Shown here: piece by piece, positions 41,020 through 49,809 of the stretch
Layout of the letters: each line of letters begins with the position of its first letter
Numbering within the stretch: position 1 is the stretch's first letter
Source of the DNA: Serripes groenlandicus
Lineage: Eukaryota > Mollusca > Bivalvia > Cardiida > Cardiidae
Assembly (NCBI GenBank): GCA_031761405.1
Contig: JASEVX010000001.1
Span: 22,649,270 to 22,713,269, forward strand
Direction: 5' to 3'
DNA length: 64,000 nt
Translations under genes and position numbers: made by a program
Notes under the pieces: generated by a model
Seen by the model: the letters and a program-made list of their open reading frames with translations, nothing else
Databases searched by the model: none
Told to the model about the DNA's origin: nothing

Positions 41020-41130
41020 TGCTTGCAGACACACTTTGAAGCAGACGAAGTTTGAAAACATTGTTGCAAAAGGAGAAATTATTGCTCATCATCTGCCGAA
41101 GATATGTGATAAGTTGGAAAAGGATGAACC
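41020..41130. mobile_element. TTAA-MITE, degenerate
   Basis: CAGACACACTTTGAAGCAGACG, one hairpin arm, and a right end GATAAGTTGGAAAAGG. Confidence 0.5.
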
Positions 41131-41169
41131 GTAAATTAATAATTTGGTAGTGAGTTGAGCCTACTTTAC

Positions 41170-41304
41170 CTGCATATAAGTAGGCACAGAACCATCTTGT
41201 TGCAGTCTGACCTGTTGTATGATACCTTCTGGAACATGGATATTTGTTGTTTGCTGACCCTCTGGACTTACATCTGCCGTTTCATTTATGGCTTCAAAAC
41301 AATC
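41170..41304 (-). CDS. MEA1: MEA1 homologue, exon 3
   Basis: Acceptor CACTATTGCAG and donor GTAAAG bound 135 bases, 45 codons in phase 0 at both ends: DCFEAINETADVSPEGQQ, then TTNIHVPEGIIQQVRLQQ and DGSVPTYMQ. This is the linker between the N-terminal acidic part and the C-terminal block, poorly conserved in the family. Confidence 0.75.
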
Positions 41305-41404
41305 CTGCAATAGTGAAATTGTAATAAACATCTCCGTTGTTTTAAACAAATACTTCACATGATATGTTAAATGTTGTCTACTTTACAATCAACAGATGAT
41401 TAAG

Positions 41405-41557
41405 TTGAACAATCTCGAATTTTGACAAAGAGTTGAAAATATTGCAATTAAAGGTGAAATTGCTTGTTTTTAAGCAATTTCACCTTTTACTGCAATGTTT
41501 TCAAATTTCGTCTGCAACAGCAGGCGTCAAATGTTGTCAGTGTGAAGTAATGGGTTA
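41405..41557. mobile_element. second TTAA-MITE subfamily, right part
   Basis: Hairpin AAAGGTGAAATTGCTTG / AAGCAATTTCACCTTT, then GGCGTCAAATGTTGTCAG and GTGAAGTAATGGGTTAA, the same terminus as at 26392. Confidence 0.78.
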
Positions 41558-41658
41558 AACATTTTTAACAGTTGTCTGCTAGAAAATTGTAAAAAGCTAT
41601 CAAATTCAGATCTAGGATTAAACCTACTGAACAGCACAGAATCCTGTAATGCATGCAG

Positions 41659-42130
41659 AGTCCGATTCCACCAACATTACTTACCGCTAAGAAATACTTA
41701 ACCCTTTCCCTCATACAACAATTCCGAAGCAGACGATTTTGAACATATTTCGTCAAAAAATAGAAAATCAAGAGCTTTAATTGAATGGATAACCTATGAC
41801 TTAAAGTGGAAAACATTGTGGCAAAAGGAGAAATTGCTCGTTTTGAGCAATTTCTTCTTTTGTCACTATGTTTTCGAAAAGCCTTCTGCTGCTGAGGCAT
41901 CAGAAAGCGTCTATATGAGGGAAAGGGTTAATATACTTAGAGGCATATTTCATCATTTTTGTTTCCCTCATAAAAATGCCAAAATTATTTATGTCAACTT
42001 AATCCCTTACTGAAATGCAGTCCACAATTTATGTTTAACAAGATTATTAGGGAAACAAAAATGGTGAAATAGGATTTTAAGTATTTAAGTATTACTTAGC
42101 GCTAAGTAATGTTGGTGGAATTGGACCCAG
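41659..42130. mobile_element. fold-back element with a MITE in its left arm
   Basis: Left arm TCCGATTCCACCAACATTAC (41661) plus, past the MITE, CATTTTTGTTTCCCTCA (41953). The right arm GGGAAACAAAAATGG (42050) to GTAATGTTGGTGGAATTGGA (42128) is its reverse complement. The arms span about 80 bp each. Confidence 0.8.
41698..41931. mobile_element. TTAA-MITE, full length, with an internal empty-site control
   Basis: CTCATA form, hairpin right. It sits in the left arm of a fold-back element; the matching position of the right arm has a single TTAA, the state before insertion. Confidence 0.9.
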
Positions 42131-42159
42131 GAACATAGACTAGAATGGTGTGCTCCCCG

Positions 42160-42615
42160 GAGCACGTGTGTCACCTGCCAGGGCCTTGTCACAAAATTTT
42201 AATTTTTGACAGAAAAGGGGCAATAACTCTGATATAAAAAATATTTAGATTATCCCCCTTTTGTGAACACATCACAAAGATTGATATAAACATTTGTCAG
42301 AAATTTCAATTAAATCCTTTGAGTAGAAAAAAAAGAATTTGAAAAAGTAATTTGAATTTAAATTTTTGACAGAAAAGGGGCAATAACTCTTGATATAAAA
42401 AATATTTGGATTATCCCCCTTTTGTGAACCAATCACACACATTGATATAAACATTTGTCAGAAGTTTCAATTTAATCCTTTGAGTAGAAAAAAAGTTATT
42501 TGAAAACGTGACGAAAAAGTGTGACGACGGACAGACAGACGGACGGACAGACAGACGGCGGACAAAAAAAAAGCAATCCCTATGTGCCTACTATGCTACG
42601 CAGGTGACACAAAAA
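42160..42615 (+). mobile_element. pearl-like element with two ~160-bp units
   Basis: GTGTCACCTGCC near the left end mirrors GCAGGTGACAC at the right. Two tandem units start ATTTTTGACAGAAAAGGGGC at 42200 and 42361. A GACGGACAGACAGACGG tract follows at 42528. Confidence 0.72.
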
Positions 42616-42690
42616 TCTTTTCAAAAGTTGTATGTTGCAAGTTGAATGCTGCTTTTGCATCAAAATTTGTTTGCAGGTGGGAAAGGGTGT
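42616..42690. mobile_element. TTAA-MITE, right end
   Basis: TGCTTTTGCATCAAAATTTG then TTGCAGGTGGGAAAGGG. Confidence 0.55.
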
Positions 42691-42887
42691 AGAGATTTAT
42701 CCTGCAGGTACCGCTCTGACGATTGGCCATTAATAACTGCTGCAAACAGTTCGCATTGTAATTATAAAGAAATAGTTGCGCTCCCTCCCATGGTTTTAGC
42801 AAGATTTTTTTCTTTGCATAATCAGAAGTGAGAATCTCTGAATTTATATCTCTCTGATACAAGAAGCCAGTTTATCAGTCCGACTTT

Positions 42888-42957
42888 TTAGTAGGGGAGG
42901 TAACTCTTAATACAGACCATTGATTATCAGTGGTGTATTTAGATTTACCTCCCCTAC
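42888..42957. repeat. short inverted repeat
   Basis: AGTAGGGGAGGTAA and TTACCTCCCCTAC face each other across about 40 bp. Confidence 0.6.
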
Positions 42958-43145
42958 CAAAGACCAAAGGGGGCTGTCACATGTACTATTGTAGTAATGT
43001 GGTTGTTTTTTCCCGGGAAAAGGTTGCCAAATGTCTTCTGAAGCAGGAACAGGGTTAGAGTAATTTATTGTGAACTAATGTGATATACTTTTAGTCATAT
43101 GAGGTTCCCTTACATGTATCTTGCAATGTTTCTAACCCTTTCCAT

Positions 43146-43250
43146 TATCCCTTTCCCTCACATAGACGCTTTCTGACGCCTCTGCAGCAGACGACTTTTT
43201 GAAAACATAGTGACAAATGAAGAAATTGCTCAAAAAGTGTCCTGCTGTAT
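43146..43250. mobile_element. TTAA-MITE, left part
   Basis: TATCCCTTTCCCTCACATAGACGC to GAAGAAATTGCTC, then a jump to GTGTCCTGCTG. It ends about 35 bp from a MEA1 splice donor. Confidence 0.75.
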
Positions 43251-43286
43251 GATGCAAATGGTTCAAAATTTGAGAAAAAGTCATAC

Positions 43287-43417
43287 ATCTTCATTGCCCG
43301 AATCATTTTCATTGTCGAGGGAAAGAGCCTGGTATCCATGGTAACCATCATCATCCCCATCATCATCATCATCATCATCATCTGAACTGTCAGCATTTAT
43401 TATAACATCAGGATAAT
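43287..43417 (-). CDS. MEA1: MEA1 homologue, exon 2
   Basis: Acceptor GTTCTTTCAG and donor GTATGA bound 131 bases, phase 1 in and phase 0 out. The frame reads YPDVIINADSS, a run of eight Asp encoded by GAT repeats, GDDDGYHGYQALSLDNENDS and GNED. The acidic run followed by a GYxxYQ-L motif resembles the N-terminal half of vertebrate MEA1. The GAT run is a likely site of length variation. A MITE TTAA lies 16 bp upstream of the acceptor. Confidence 0.8.
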
Positions 43418-43435
43418 CTGAAAGAACATTTTATT

Positions 43436-43867
43436 TTAACCCTTTCTCACATATAGAAAATCTGAAACATGACAACTTTGAAATCATCTACTCAAGATAC
43501 AGAAATACTCTAGAAATAAAGGTATAATTACTGAAAAAAAATTGAAAACATTGCGGCAGAAGGAGAAATTGCTTGTTTTGAGCAATTTCGTCTTTAGCCA
43601 CAATGTTTTCCAAATCCGTCGAATACTGAATATGGAATATCTCTTTAACCCTTTCCCACATATAGACAATTTCTGATGCCTTTGCAGCAGATGGCTTTTT
43701 GAAAACATAGTGACAAAAGAAGAAATTGCTCAAAATGAGCAATTTCTCCTTTAGCCACAATGTTTTCCACTTTTAGTCATAGGTTATCCATTCAATTATA
43801 GAGATTTTCCAAATATGTTCAAAGTCGTCTGCTACAGAATTGTCGTATGACTGAGGGAAAGGGTTAA
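43436..43867. mobile_element. two TTAA-MITEs
   Basis: 43436-43625 has a good left end and hairpin but a worn right end. 43645-43867 is full length (hairpin left; a small insertion gives GTCGTATGACTGAGGG). Confidence 0.8.
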
Positions 43868-43869
43868 AT

Positions 43870-44250
43870 AATTGTACAGTTGAAAACATTCTGTTGCAGA
43901 ATGTTGGAAAGGGTTAAACCTTTTTTCATGCAGACACTTTATGATGCAACTGCAGCTGACGACATTTGCAACACTGATTGTAAAATTAGTCACAAAAAAT
44001 TAAAAACATATATGTTATTATATTTCTTTGTAGAAAGGCTAATATCAGGTTAATTCTTTACCAAATAAAGCATATTCATAGCAGACGACTTTGAAAAGGT
44101 AAAGTAAAAAATATGAAAAAAATCTCTGTAAATTTAAGTATAATTATTGAATTGAGTTGAAAAATGTCGTCGCAATATATAGGCTTAATTGCTCATAAAG
44201 AGCAATTTTTCCTTTTGCCACAATGTTTTTCAACTATTAAACGTTTCCCA
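43870..44250. mobile_element. TTAA-MITE fragments
   Basis: Short right end (GTTGCAGAATGTTGGAAAGGGTTAA), a left half at 43915-44040, and a worn copy with hairpin GCTCATAAAGAGC to 44230. Confidence 0.55.
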
Positions 44251-44292
44251 CATATAACAATTATAAATCGGTTGTATGCAGGCCCAACTTTG

Positions 44293-44517
44293 TTATCCCT
44301 TTCCCTCATATAGACGCTTTCTTACGCCTCTGCAGCAGACGGCTTTTTGAAAACATAGTGACAAAAGAAGAAATTGCACAAAACGTGCAATTTCTTCTTT
44401 TGCCACAATGTTTTCCACTTTTGGTCATATCCATTCAATTATAGAGATTTTCTATGTTTTGACAAAATACGTTCAAAGTCGTCTGCTGCAGAATTGCCGT
44501 ATGGGGGGAAAGGGTTA
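44293..44517. mobile_element. TTAA-MITE, full length
   Basis: TTATCCCTTTCCCTCATATAGACGC to CGTATGGGGGGAAAGGGTTA; hairpin left with GCACAAAACGTGC loop. Confidence 0.88.
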
Positions 44518-44519
44518 TT

Positions 44520-44872
44520 TGACCATGTCCCACATGTTAGCCCCTCTATAGAAGACAACTTTGGCAAACATTTAGCAATTTCAATCCTATCCAGTAATTT
44601 TACTTTCATTTATAGTGGTTTTCCATATTTGTGCCTAGGTCATCTGCTGCGGATTTGATGTATGGCAGTGTTTTTTGTCGCTGTTTTGTGACCAGGGACA
44701 GGACCCTTTCAATTGTGAAAAAAGTGACATGTAAAATGTGATGAAACGCAGATTTTGTGAAATTTCAGCCTACTTTTGTGCAAAAAAAGAGGTGTCTTTT
44801 GATTGTGAATGGGGCCCAATTTCGGCCCTATTTTGGGTTAAGAAAAAACACTGTATGGTGGAAAGGTATATA
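44520..44872. mobile_element. TTAA-MITE split by an hAT-like MITE
   Basis: Worn left part (GACCATGTCCCACATG) to GGATTTGATGTATGG at 44665, then, past the insertion, TGGTGGAAAGG. Confidence 0.68.
44666..44853. mobile_element. 188-bp hAT-like MITE (CAGTG termini)
   Basis: Perfect 11-bp ends CAGTGTTTTTT and AAAAAACACTG (mirror images). TATGG flanks both sides, a partial or decayed duplication. Non-coding, pyrimidine/purine-skewed interior. Confidence 0.78.
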
Positions 44873-44947
44873 AATGTAGACTTGTCCTAGAATATTATGT
44901 TAGAGAGAAAAGCAAATAAATTCTATAATAAGCCAAGGTAGAGGTTT

Positions 44948-45060
44948 TAGCACTTTCCCACCTACCAGGTAATTTTTACGCATCTGCAGCAGACGAAATT
45001 TAAAACATTATGTCAAAATGTGCAATTTCTCCTTTTAGCACAATGTTTTCACCTAAGTAT
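44948..45060. mobile_element. TTAA-MITE, left part
   Basis: GCACTTTCCCACCTACCAGG, GCATCTGCAGCAGACG, and a single hairpin arm. Confidence 0.6.
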
Positions 45061-45158
45061 AATGAATAGACAAAAAGAATAAGAACTCAAAAGATTGTGG
45101 ACCTCAGAAAAAATCTTACAAAATGGGATCTTGGGTCAAATTGTTAACAATAAAATCT

Positions 45159-45517
45159 TAACCCTTCCCCTTATGCCGACGCTTTCTGATGCCTCTGCAG
45201 AAGGTATATAAAATACAGTGACAAAAGTAGAAATTGTTCATAATGTCTGTAAGGTTAACCCTTTTCCTAATACTGAAGCATCTGCAGACGACGACTTTTG
45301 AAAACATAATGGCAAAAAGAGAAATTGCTCATGTCTGTGAGGTTAACCCTTTTCCTTATACTGACGCATCTGCAGAAGACAACTTTTGAAAACACTGCAA
45401 CAAAAGAAGAAATTGCTCAAAAAGACTTTTGTCACCATATTTTCAACTCTATTCAATTATTTATTTTTTTCATTTAAAGTCATCTGCTGCAGACTTGTTG
45501 TATGTGGGAAAGGGTTA
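45159..45517. mobile_element. tandem half-MITEs ending in one full right end
   Basis: TTAACCC(T)TTCC...GATGCATCTGCAGA..ACGACTTTTGAAAACA...GAAATTG recurs at 45159, 45254 and 45343 with about 90-95 bp period. Only the last runs on to GTATGTGGGAAAGGGTTAA. Confidence 0.78.
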
Positions 45518-45524
45518 AATTAAT

Positions 45525-46495
45525 ATTATAAGATAAGATAAGATATATTTTATTAGAGTGACATGTGTATAACAATTACATACAAATATTAATACAATAA
45601 ACACACCCGGCCGCGTTGGGCCTATAAGTCACTTTATGTACAGAGTAATAATTTAAACATAATAGTAACATATTTACAAGTAAATATAGTATATGAATAG
45701 TTAGCTTCACAAAGAAGATCAAGAAAGTTATATTATCATTTACTAAATGGACTAAAATTAAATATTTAGATTTAAAGAAACAATTTATATAATACTTTAG
45801 TTATATATAAAGCATTGATCTGCGTTTTTTAAATGCAGTTGAAATAAAAGAAGCACATAGTCTGGATTCCTCACATACTAACATTTTAAGTTTATCTATT
45901 TCTGAAAAAGTATGAAATTGGTTGTGTTTAATTGAAACATTTCGAAATAATAATTGTCTTTCATTGCTATAAAGATTACATTTCAAAAGAAAATGAGTTT
46001 CATTTTCAATAGAATTTGAAGAACATACTAAACATACCCGTTCTTCTGGTTTTTGACCAACAAATCTACCGGTTTCAATTCTAAGCGGAAGTATCCCACA
46101 GCGTAATTGAGCTAAAAACGATCGTTCTGTTTTATCTAGATTGAGTTTAACGTAGTTTTCGCAACAATATTCTGTTTTAAATGTGACGTATGTGCGTAGT
46201 TTGGCAACGTTATGTATACCCTTAAGCCAAGTTTCGTTGTGCTTTGATAAAAGAAGTCGTTCAATAATGTTGACGTCGCAGGTAAGTTTATCTTTATAAA
46301 TATTCTCCATATTAACAGAAGTTAAAATACTTTTTACATCAGAACACCAAGACTTGGTATTGTATGAATAATCAAAGAGGAAAACTTTCTTTGTTATTCT
46401 TGAGTTATTCATCTTCACTAACCTATTCCATAGACGTAAGATATTAACCCAACGTCTTGTTTTACATGGGACCCACCCGATCTCCCCATTCAATG
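45525..46495 (-). mobile_element. non-LTR retrotransposon (LINE) 3' fragment
   Basis: Includes an open frame at 45801-46493 encoding only the C-terminal part of a LINE polyprotein: FLAQLRCGILPLRIETGRFV, and a zinc-knuckle-like C-x2-C...H-x4-C (CLVCSSN...ETHFLLKC). The reverse transcriptase is missing, so the copy is 5'-truncated. The 3' UTR extends to about 45525, ending on the minus strand in TCTTATCTTATCTTAT, a microsatellite-type tail. It lies in a MEA1 intron, same strand. The related LINE at 62217 has an equivalent C-terminal motif. Confidence 0.82.
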
Positions 46496-46725
46496 CTAAT
46501 GTGGGTTATAATATTAGTTGTGAGAAGTTGCTTCACAACCAATATAGAATATTAACTATAACCCTTTCCTATTTACAGCAAATCTGCAATGGAAGACTTC
46601 AAAATCATCTAGACCAATATATCAATAAAGAACATCTCTCAAAGTGAAAAGAGTTAAAAATAGTGTAGCAAAAGGAGAAATTGCTCATTTCGTCTGCTGC
46701 AGAGACGTCAGTAAGTGTTTTTATG

Positions 46726-47071
46726 TTTTGATTGATTGGGGTTCAAGGCCATTTTCACCAATTTTTCAGTCATATCATGGCTGCCAGTTCACCTACTCAT
46801 GTGCAGAGGTCCAGATAAGCAGGGGTATTCAGCTCTTTTTCCCACAATTTCTCTCTTAATATTAAAGCAAACCCTTTTGTGTGGGTATTCAAAAGAATTC
46901 TTTTGAGTACCCACAGCATAGGGTTAGATGGTCGAAAAAGGATTTTAGAACATGCAAAACGCCCCTTATCTAGAGCTCTGCTCATGTGTTTCCTAGCTTT
47001 CTCACACCAGTATTCCACACAACATACTTTCCAAGCAACTGGCTGCTTTTCCACATACTGTTAGCCCATTG
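46726..47071 (-). mobile_element. SINE (family 1) carrying an hAT-like MITE
   Basis: Tail GATTGATTGGGGTTC on the left, body CCAAGCAACTGGCTGC on the right; head truncated. GTGTTTTTATG (46715-46725) and GTGTTTTCATG (47072-47082) are its target duplications with one change. Confidence 0.8.
46804..46980. mobile_element. 177-bp hAT-like MITE, copy 2, exact 8-bp duplication
   Basis: Inverted ends CAGAGGTCCAGATAAG and CTTATCTAGAGCTCTG, with CTCATGTG exactly duplicated at 46796-46803 and 46981-46988. The interior fold-back GGGTATTCAAAAGAATTC / TTTTGAGTACCC is shared with 32751-32947. An 8-bp duplication with CAGAG ends indicates hAT-type transposition. Confidence 0.9.
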
Positions 47072-47111
47072 GTGTTTTCATGTGGGAAAGGGTTAAAGAC
47101 ATGAGATTTAC

Positions 47112-47200
47112 CTGTATTTTCTATCTCAGAATTGTCATGATTTGGTCTGTCCCTCTCTTCCTCTGGTACAGGGGACATTTCCAGCTTAATAATAATAGAT
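47112..47200 (-). CDS. MEA1: MEA1 homologue, first coding exon
   Basis: Acceptor TGTCTTTCAG at 47201-47203, donor GTAAATC. The first ATG is at 47178-47176, giving MSPVPEEERDRPNHDNSEIE then NT and one base of a split Asp codon. The exon has 22 bases upstream of that ATG in a frame that stays open, so the start could lie further 5', but an acidic short N terminus like this suits the family. A non-coding first exon would be expected further right. Confidence 0.7.
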
Positions 47201-48400
47201 CTGAAAGACAGAGCTCTAGATAATAAAATGGTAGACAATTCTAAAATTTTCGTCATTGAGAATTAAATTTTCATGGATTTAAGTGATAAAGAGGTAAGCT
47301 GCATTATTTTTAGGCTCAATTTCATGTTCATTATGGTTTATCTAATCATTGTGATAGCTGTCAAGGATGTAAACGTCATATTAAATGGCATTGATTGAGT
47401 CGGTCTTATAAATGATGAAGAAATTTTGAACATTGATTGAGTCTGTCTAATAAATGCTGAAGAAATCTTGAACAGAGTGTTTCCACTTCGGTTGCCCAAT
47501 TTAAATGACAGATGATAAAAAGAGCAAGTGAAAGTCTTTTAAATTATTATTTGGACTATGAAGGAATGTGCAGTTTTGAACCAGACTTTAGTATTGATGT
47601 TGGTGTTTATAGGCTAACCATTTTGTGTATAGCACATTACTATAGAGTTGTTGACATCGAGAATATACGGACTCATCTTATCTGTTATCTACTTTCCTGA
47701 TTTAGCGAAACATCCGAAAGTAGGACTATCCGCATACTGTTACACAATCAAACTACGTTTTGTTTTCGGTTTCTTAAAAACTAGAAACTTGTATCATCCA
47801 AATTACAAAACCATAGTCTTACCTGCCCTTACCTTTTTGTTTATATTAAGTAAAGAAGTACTCGGCAGCTGGTGGATTAGATAAGTTTAATTTCCCCAAT
47901 TTTATCAATCACTTTCCGAATGTCCCCTTTTTTTCTGAGTTTATCGAACGGCACCGTTAGGTCAGCTGAGTTTTGGAGTTTCAATCGGTTGGTCTTTTGT
48001 CAAACAAACCAGGGTACTATTTGAAAGACCCTGAACAAACCAAACAATTGCAAAATTATAGCACTGCATATTTCATCCTTAATATGATTATAGGTGCTAC
48101 CTATTTCGGGTAAACATTTATTATATGTTGTGATCGGTGAATAATTCCCCGCGAACTGCAGTTAGCCCCTTGCTTGCAGCACGATCAGTTATTTACGTCA
48201 ATTACGAGTCCTACCGACCTAAGCAAAGAAAATAAAAATCATCATCAGATTAAGCTTATATTTAACTTTAAAATATAGCCAAGATTTTACATCCATGAAA
48301 TTATGATGACAGGTACAACAAATAATCAACTTGCCCTTCATAAAGTACCTCAAATAAAACGATTCCATAATTTACGGAACTACATTTGTGACAAGTCAAA
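47201..48400. other. MITE-free sequence, likely 5' region of MEA1
   Basis: Unique AT-rich sequence. On the minus strand, GGCAG/GTAAGAC at about 47822 is a good splice donor that could end a non-coding first exon. Short plus-strand frames here show no supporting features. Confidence 0.35.
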
Positions 48401-48419
48401 CTAACGTTTCCTATACTTT

Positions 48420-48548
48420 CTGTCGTTTTCCTTTTGGTTCATTTAGTTTAAACTTATTTATATTACATCGATTGTGAAACAAGCTTTCAGCTTATATTAA
48501 TCACGCTCGATGTCTGCTTCCTTGAGACTTAAATCCCAAAGTCAGGAA
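48420..48548 (-). mobile_element. SINE (family 4) body, interrupted
   Basis: Minus strand: CTGACTTTGGGATTTAAGTC, CAAGGAAGCAGACATCGAGC and AAGCTGAAAGCTTGTTTCAC, matching 38100-38200. Sequence upstream of the B box is replaced by the next element. Confidence 0.7.
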
Positions 48549-48755
48549 CATAGAACATAGAACATATTTATTGATTATAAACATACATACAATGTTTCGA
48601 ACTAAATACAATGAATTAACAAATCAAAATACCAGAACAAAAACAAAACAACAAAAAACACAAAAAAAAAAGGACCCGCTCATCACGGGACTCGAACCAG
48701 GGACCTTTGATACAAGAGGCCGACGCTCTACCTCTGCACCACTAATAGAATGACG
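48549..48755 (-). mobile_element. tRNA-derived SINE with (TATGTTC) tail
   Basis: Minus-strand head with A box TGGTGCAGAGGTAGAGCG and B box CTGGTTCGAGTCCC, a T-rich centre, and a tail of three GAACATA units (48547-48570 on the plus strand). It ends where the family 4 body begins. Confidence 0.75.
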
Positions 48756-48771
48756 TCACATTATGACGTCA
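48751..48771. promoter_or_regulatory. two tandem CRE palindromes
   Basis: TGACGTCA occurs perfectly at 48751-48758 and 48764-48771, 13 bp apart. These are consensus CREB/ATF sites. They lie upstream of MEA1 (minus strand), just beyond a SINE head, and may serve a promoter there. No TATA or start site could be placed. Confidence 0.4.
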
Positions 48772-49380
48772 TATTACAGAAATTTGGATTTATAACTTCC
48801 GGAAAGTCAAAAAACCCTTACAAGTTTTTATTTGAACTCGTTTTAGAAATAGACGACGAGTGTTATTACACGCAAATTATCACACATAAAATATCTTGTG
48901 CTTGTTCCTTTATCGTGTACGTATTATCATATTTAATTATTTCCTCTAGAAGTTTTTTTTGTTTCGATATTTTCTTTTCATCCAATGAAAACGTACGAGT
49001 ATCTTGACTGCATATCACTGCATCGAAAAGTTCGCTCTGGACACAATTTTAGGAAAGACGGTATAGCAATTTCTTGCAAAGTTCATACACATTACCTATT
49101 GACGGGAAACATCGCCGGCTTCGCCGTCGATTTGTTTACCCGTATAATACAACAGACTAGTTGAGTTCACATATATAACACAACTTAACTTGATGAAGTT
49201 CTTAAACATGTAACGGGAACGGTTTCTTAAGCCATACAAAACAATTATTAGATTAATGCTGCATAGTATATTAGTAAACAAACGAGTAAAAAACAAGTAT
49301 CTTCAAATAAGAGTTAAAAAAAAAAAGTATGCACAAATATATACAATAAAAACATATTAAATAAAAGTAGTTCAACTCCC
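48772..49380. other. no feature recognised
   Basis: AT-rich unique sequence with short frames on both strands and no splice or repeat signals I can support. Confidence 0.4.
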
Positions 49381-49395
49381 GTAGATATGTCCTAT

Positions 49396-49551
49396 CTATT
49401 TGAGGAAATCCTCACATACGATCTCGTGGTCATCATATTCGTCCCACAGCTTGAAGATTGCAACATCCATAGCGCGGTAGGCTGGTCTTCTCCGACGTTC
49501 TGCATACGCCGCTGTACAGCTGTACAGCTTGTGCCCAGTGAAACCCACACA
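49396..49551 (-). CDS. unexplained arginine-rich open frame, possible terminal exon
   Basis: Fifty-one open codons and a stop. The frame includes GHKLYSCTAAYAERRRRPAY, then RAMDVAIFKLWDEYDDHE and IVCEDFLK. It is GC-richer than its surroundings and looks like protein, but has no initiating Met before RAMDV. CTGTACAG could serve as an acceptor. It may be the end of a further minus-strand gene, or a relic of a transposase N terminus. I do not recognise it. Confidence 0.4.
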   Translation of the reverse strand, partial: CVGFTGHKLYSCTAAYAERRRRPAYRAMDVAIFKLWDEYDDHEIVCEDFLK

Positions 49552-49655
49552 TTATCAAAACCAGGTACCGATTTTAAAGGTTACATAAGGACAACATTTA
49601 ATAAACATTCTTGAAAAAGGAATCATGAAACACATTTGTACCAGGGACATATTAT

Positions 49656-49785
49656 AGGTTATTGACCCTGTACTGTGAAATCATCGTTGGACCGAGTTCT
49701 TTGGTTGACGTTGCCGAGCTTGCGAGGCTACGTTCGCCAAAGATCGAGGTCCAACGATGATTTCACAGCACAGGGTCAATAACCT
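49656..49785. mobile_element. 130-bp fold-back element
   Basis: AGGTTATTGACCCTGT..CTGTGAAATCATCGTTGGACC faces its reverse complement GGTCCAACGATGATTTCACAGC..CAGGGTCAATAACCT. The middle (CTTTGGTTGACGTTGCC / ACGTTCGCCAAAG) is also partly self-complementary. Confidence 0.82.
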
Positions 49786-49787
49786 TT

Positions 49788-49809
49788 TTATTGCATACTT
49801 TCATATTGT
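49788..49809 (+). repeat. left member of a 22-bp inverted pair
   Basis: TTATTGCATACTTTCATATT then GT. The reverse complement, with one mismatch, lies at 54924-54945, so the pair brackets the vertnin-like gene. Confidence 0.75.

Larger units (their letters stand above)
46556..47095. mobile_element. TTAA-MITE with doubly nested insertions
   Basis: Left part TATAACCCTTTCCTATTTACAGC to 46725 and right end TTTTCATGTGGGAAAGGGTTAA at 47075-47095; the SINE at 46726-47071 lies between. The right end stops 14 bp from the donor of the first MEA1 coding exon. Confidence 0.8.

Noticed and set aside
47512..47700. 62-codon plus-strand frame upstream of MEA1
   Set aside because: No protein-like features, no splice signals, and on the opposite strand to the genes here.
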